Source: Methanosphaera sp.
GTDB lineage: Archaea > Methanobacteriota > Methanobacteria > Methanobacteriales > Methanobacteriaceae
NCBI GenBank assembly: GCA_013330915.1
Contig: DUHK01000080.1
Coordinates: 1-12,825, forward strand
Direction of reading: 5' to 3'
Length of the DNA: 12,825 nucleotides
Made by a program: the position numbers and the translations under genes. Below are positions 12,663-12,825 of the stretch, one piece after another; the stretch's first letter is position 1, and each line of letters opens with the position of its first letter. A model generated the notes under the pieces. It saw nothing but the letters and a program-made list of their open reading frames with translations. It was not told the DNA's origin and did not search any database.

Positions 12663-12825
12663 ATGGAAATAAAAATCATATCAAAAAAAGAAAACCCATT
12701 ATTAAACAGGACTGAAATAGAATTTGAATGTGACTATCCTAGTGAAGGAACACCTAACATATTAGATGTGAAACACAAATTAGTAGCACTTGAAGACTCA
12801 TCCAACGATCTCCTCGTGGTGGACA
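12663..12825 (+). CDS. rps24e: Small ribosomal subunit protein S24e, N-terminal part (runs off right edge)
   Basis: ATG at 12663 opens MEIKIISKKENPLLNRTEIEFECDYPSEGTPNILDVKHKLVALEDSS and continues to the window end (54 full codons of about 100). The pattern of a short strand, NPLL-R-E, then P-x-R/I-x-DVK-KL-A-L is that of S24e, a small 30S protein. AAGGA (12647-12651), inside the end of the preceding gene, serves as its ribosome binding site. It closes the visible part of the operon. Confidence 0.92.
   Translation, partial: MEIKIISKKENPLLNRTEIEFECDYPSEGTPNILDVKHKLVALEDSSNDLLVVD

Overview
The window comes from a very AT-rich methanogenic archaeon, most likely a Methanosphaera or close relative in the Methanobacteriales. 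Archaeal origin is secure: there are archaeal-type ribosomal proteins (L7Ae, S28e, L24e, S6e, S24e), aIF5B and aIF2-gamma, the RNA polymerase subunit Rpo7, Spt4, Orc1/Cdc6, a UbiA-type archaeal lipid prenyltransferase, and an archaeal dephospho-CoA kinase. The genus is inferred from base composition and gene order, not proven.

Left part, mostly minus strand. Archease (762-1199) lies upstream of the RNA ligase rtcB (656 to beyond the left edge); the two act together in RNA ligation. A long T-rich gene-poor stretch follows (1200-1940). It holds at least six same-direction copies of ATTACTTCTCA-N3/4-CCCC and one match to the archaeal origin-recognition-box core TTCCAGTGG. With orc1/cdc6 nearby, this is a strong candidate replication origin. 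Two tiny plus-strand ORFs (1941-2108, a likely single-pass membrane protein, and 2156-2278, doubtful) sit between the array and cdc6. A ubiA-cdc6 pair is read leftward (4349 to 2354); cdc6 should start at 3508, behind a GGAGGAG ribosome binding site.

Middle part, plus strand. A 530-base divergent spacer carries a tiny SD-preceded ORF, a strong TATA box, two clear hairpins and a K-turn-like element that ends just before the L7Ae ribosome binding site, which suggests L7Ae feedback on its own mRNA. Then come rpl7ae, rps28e, rpl24e and ndk (the last two overlap by 4 bases), closed by a hairpin plus T-run terminator. After a second spacer come infB (aIF5B), rps6e and eif2g.

Right part, plus strand, tightly packed. 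eif2g is overlapped by a PIN-domain RNase gene that is split by a -1 frameshift in a T-run at AAATTTT. Then follow ppa, rpo7, spt4, the GTP-dependent dephospho-CoA kinase gene and the start of rps24e. Short gaps and SD sites inside upstream genes suggest one operon combining translation initiation, transcription and ribosome functions with pyrophosphate removal and a CoA step. No tRNA, rRNA, CRISPR array, insertion sequence or prophage gene was seen.
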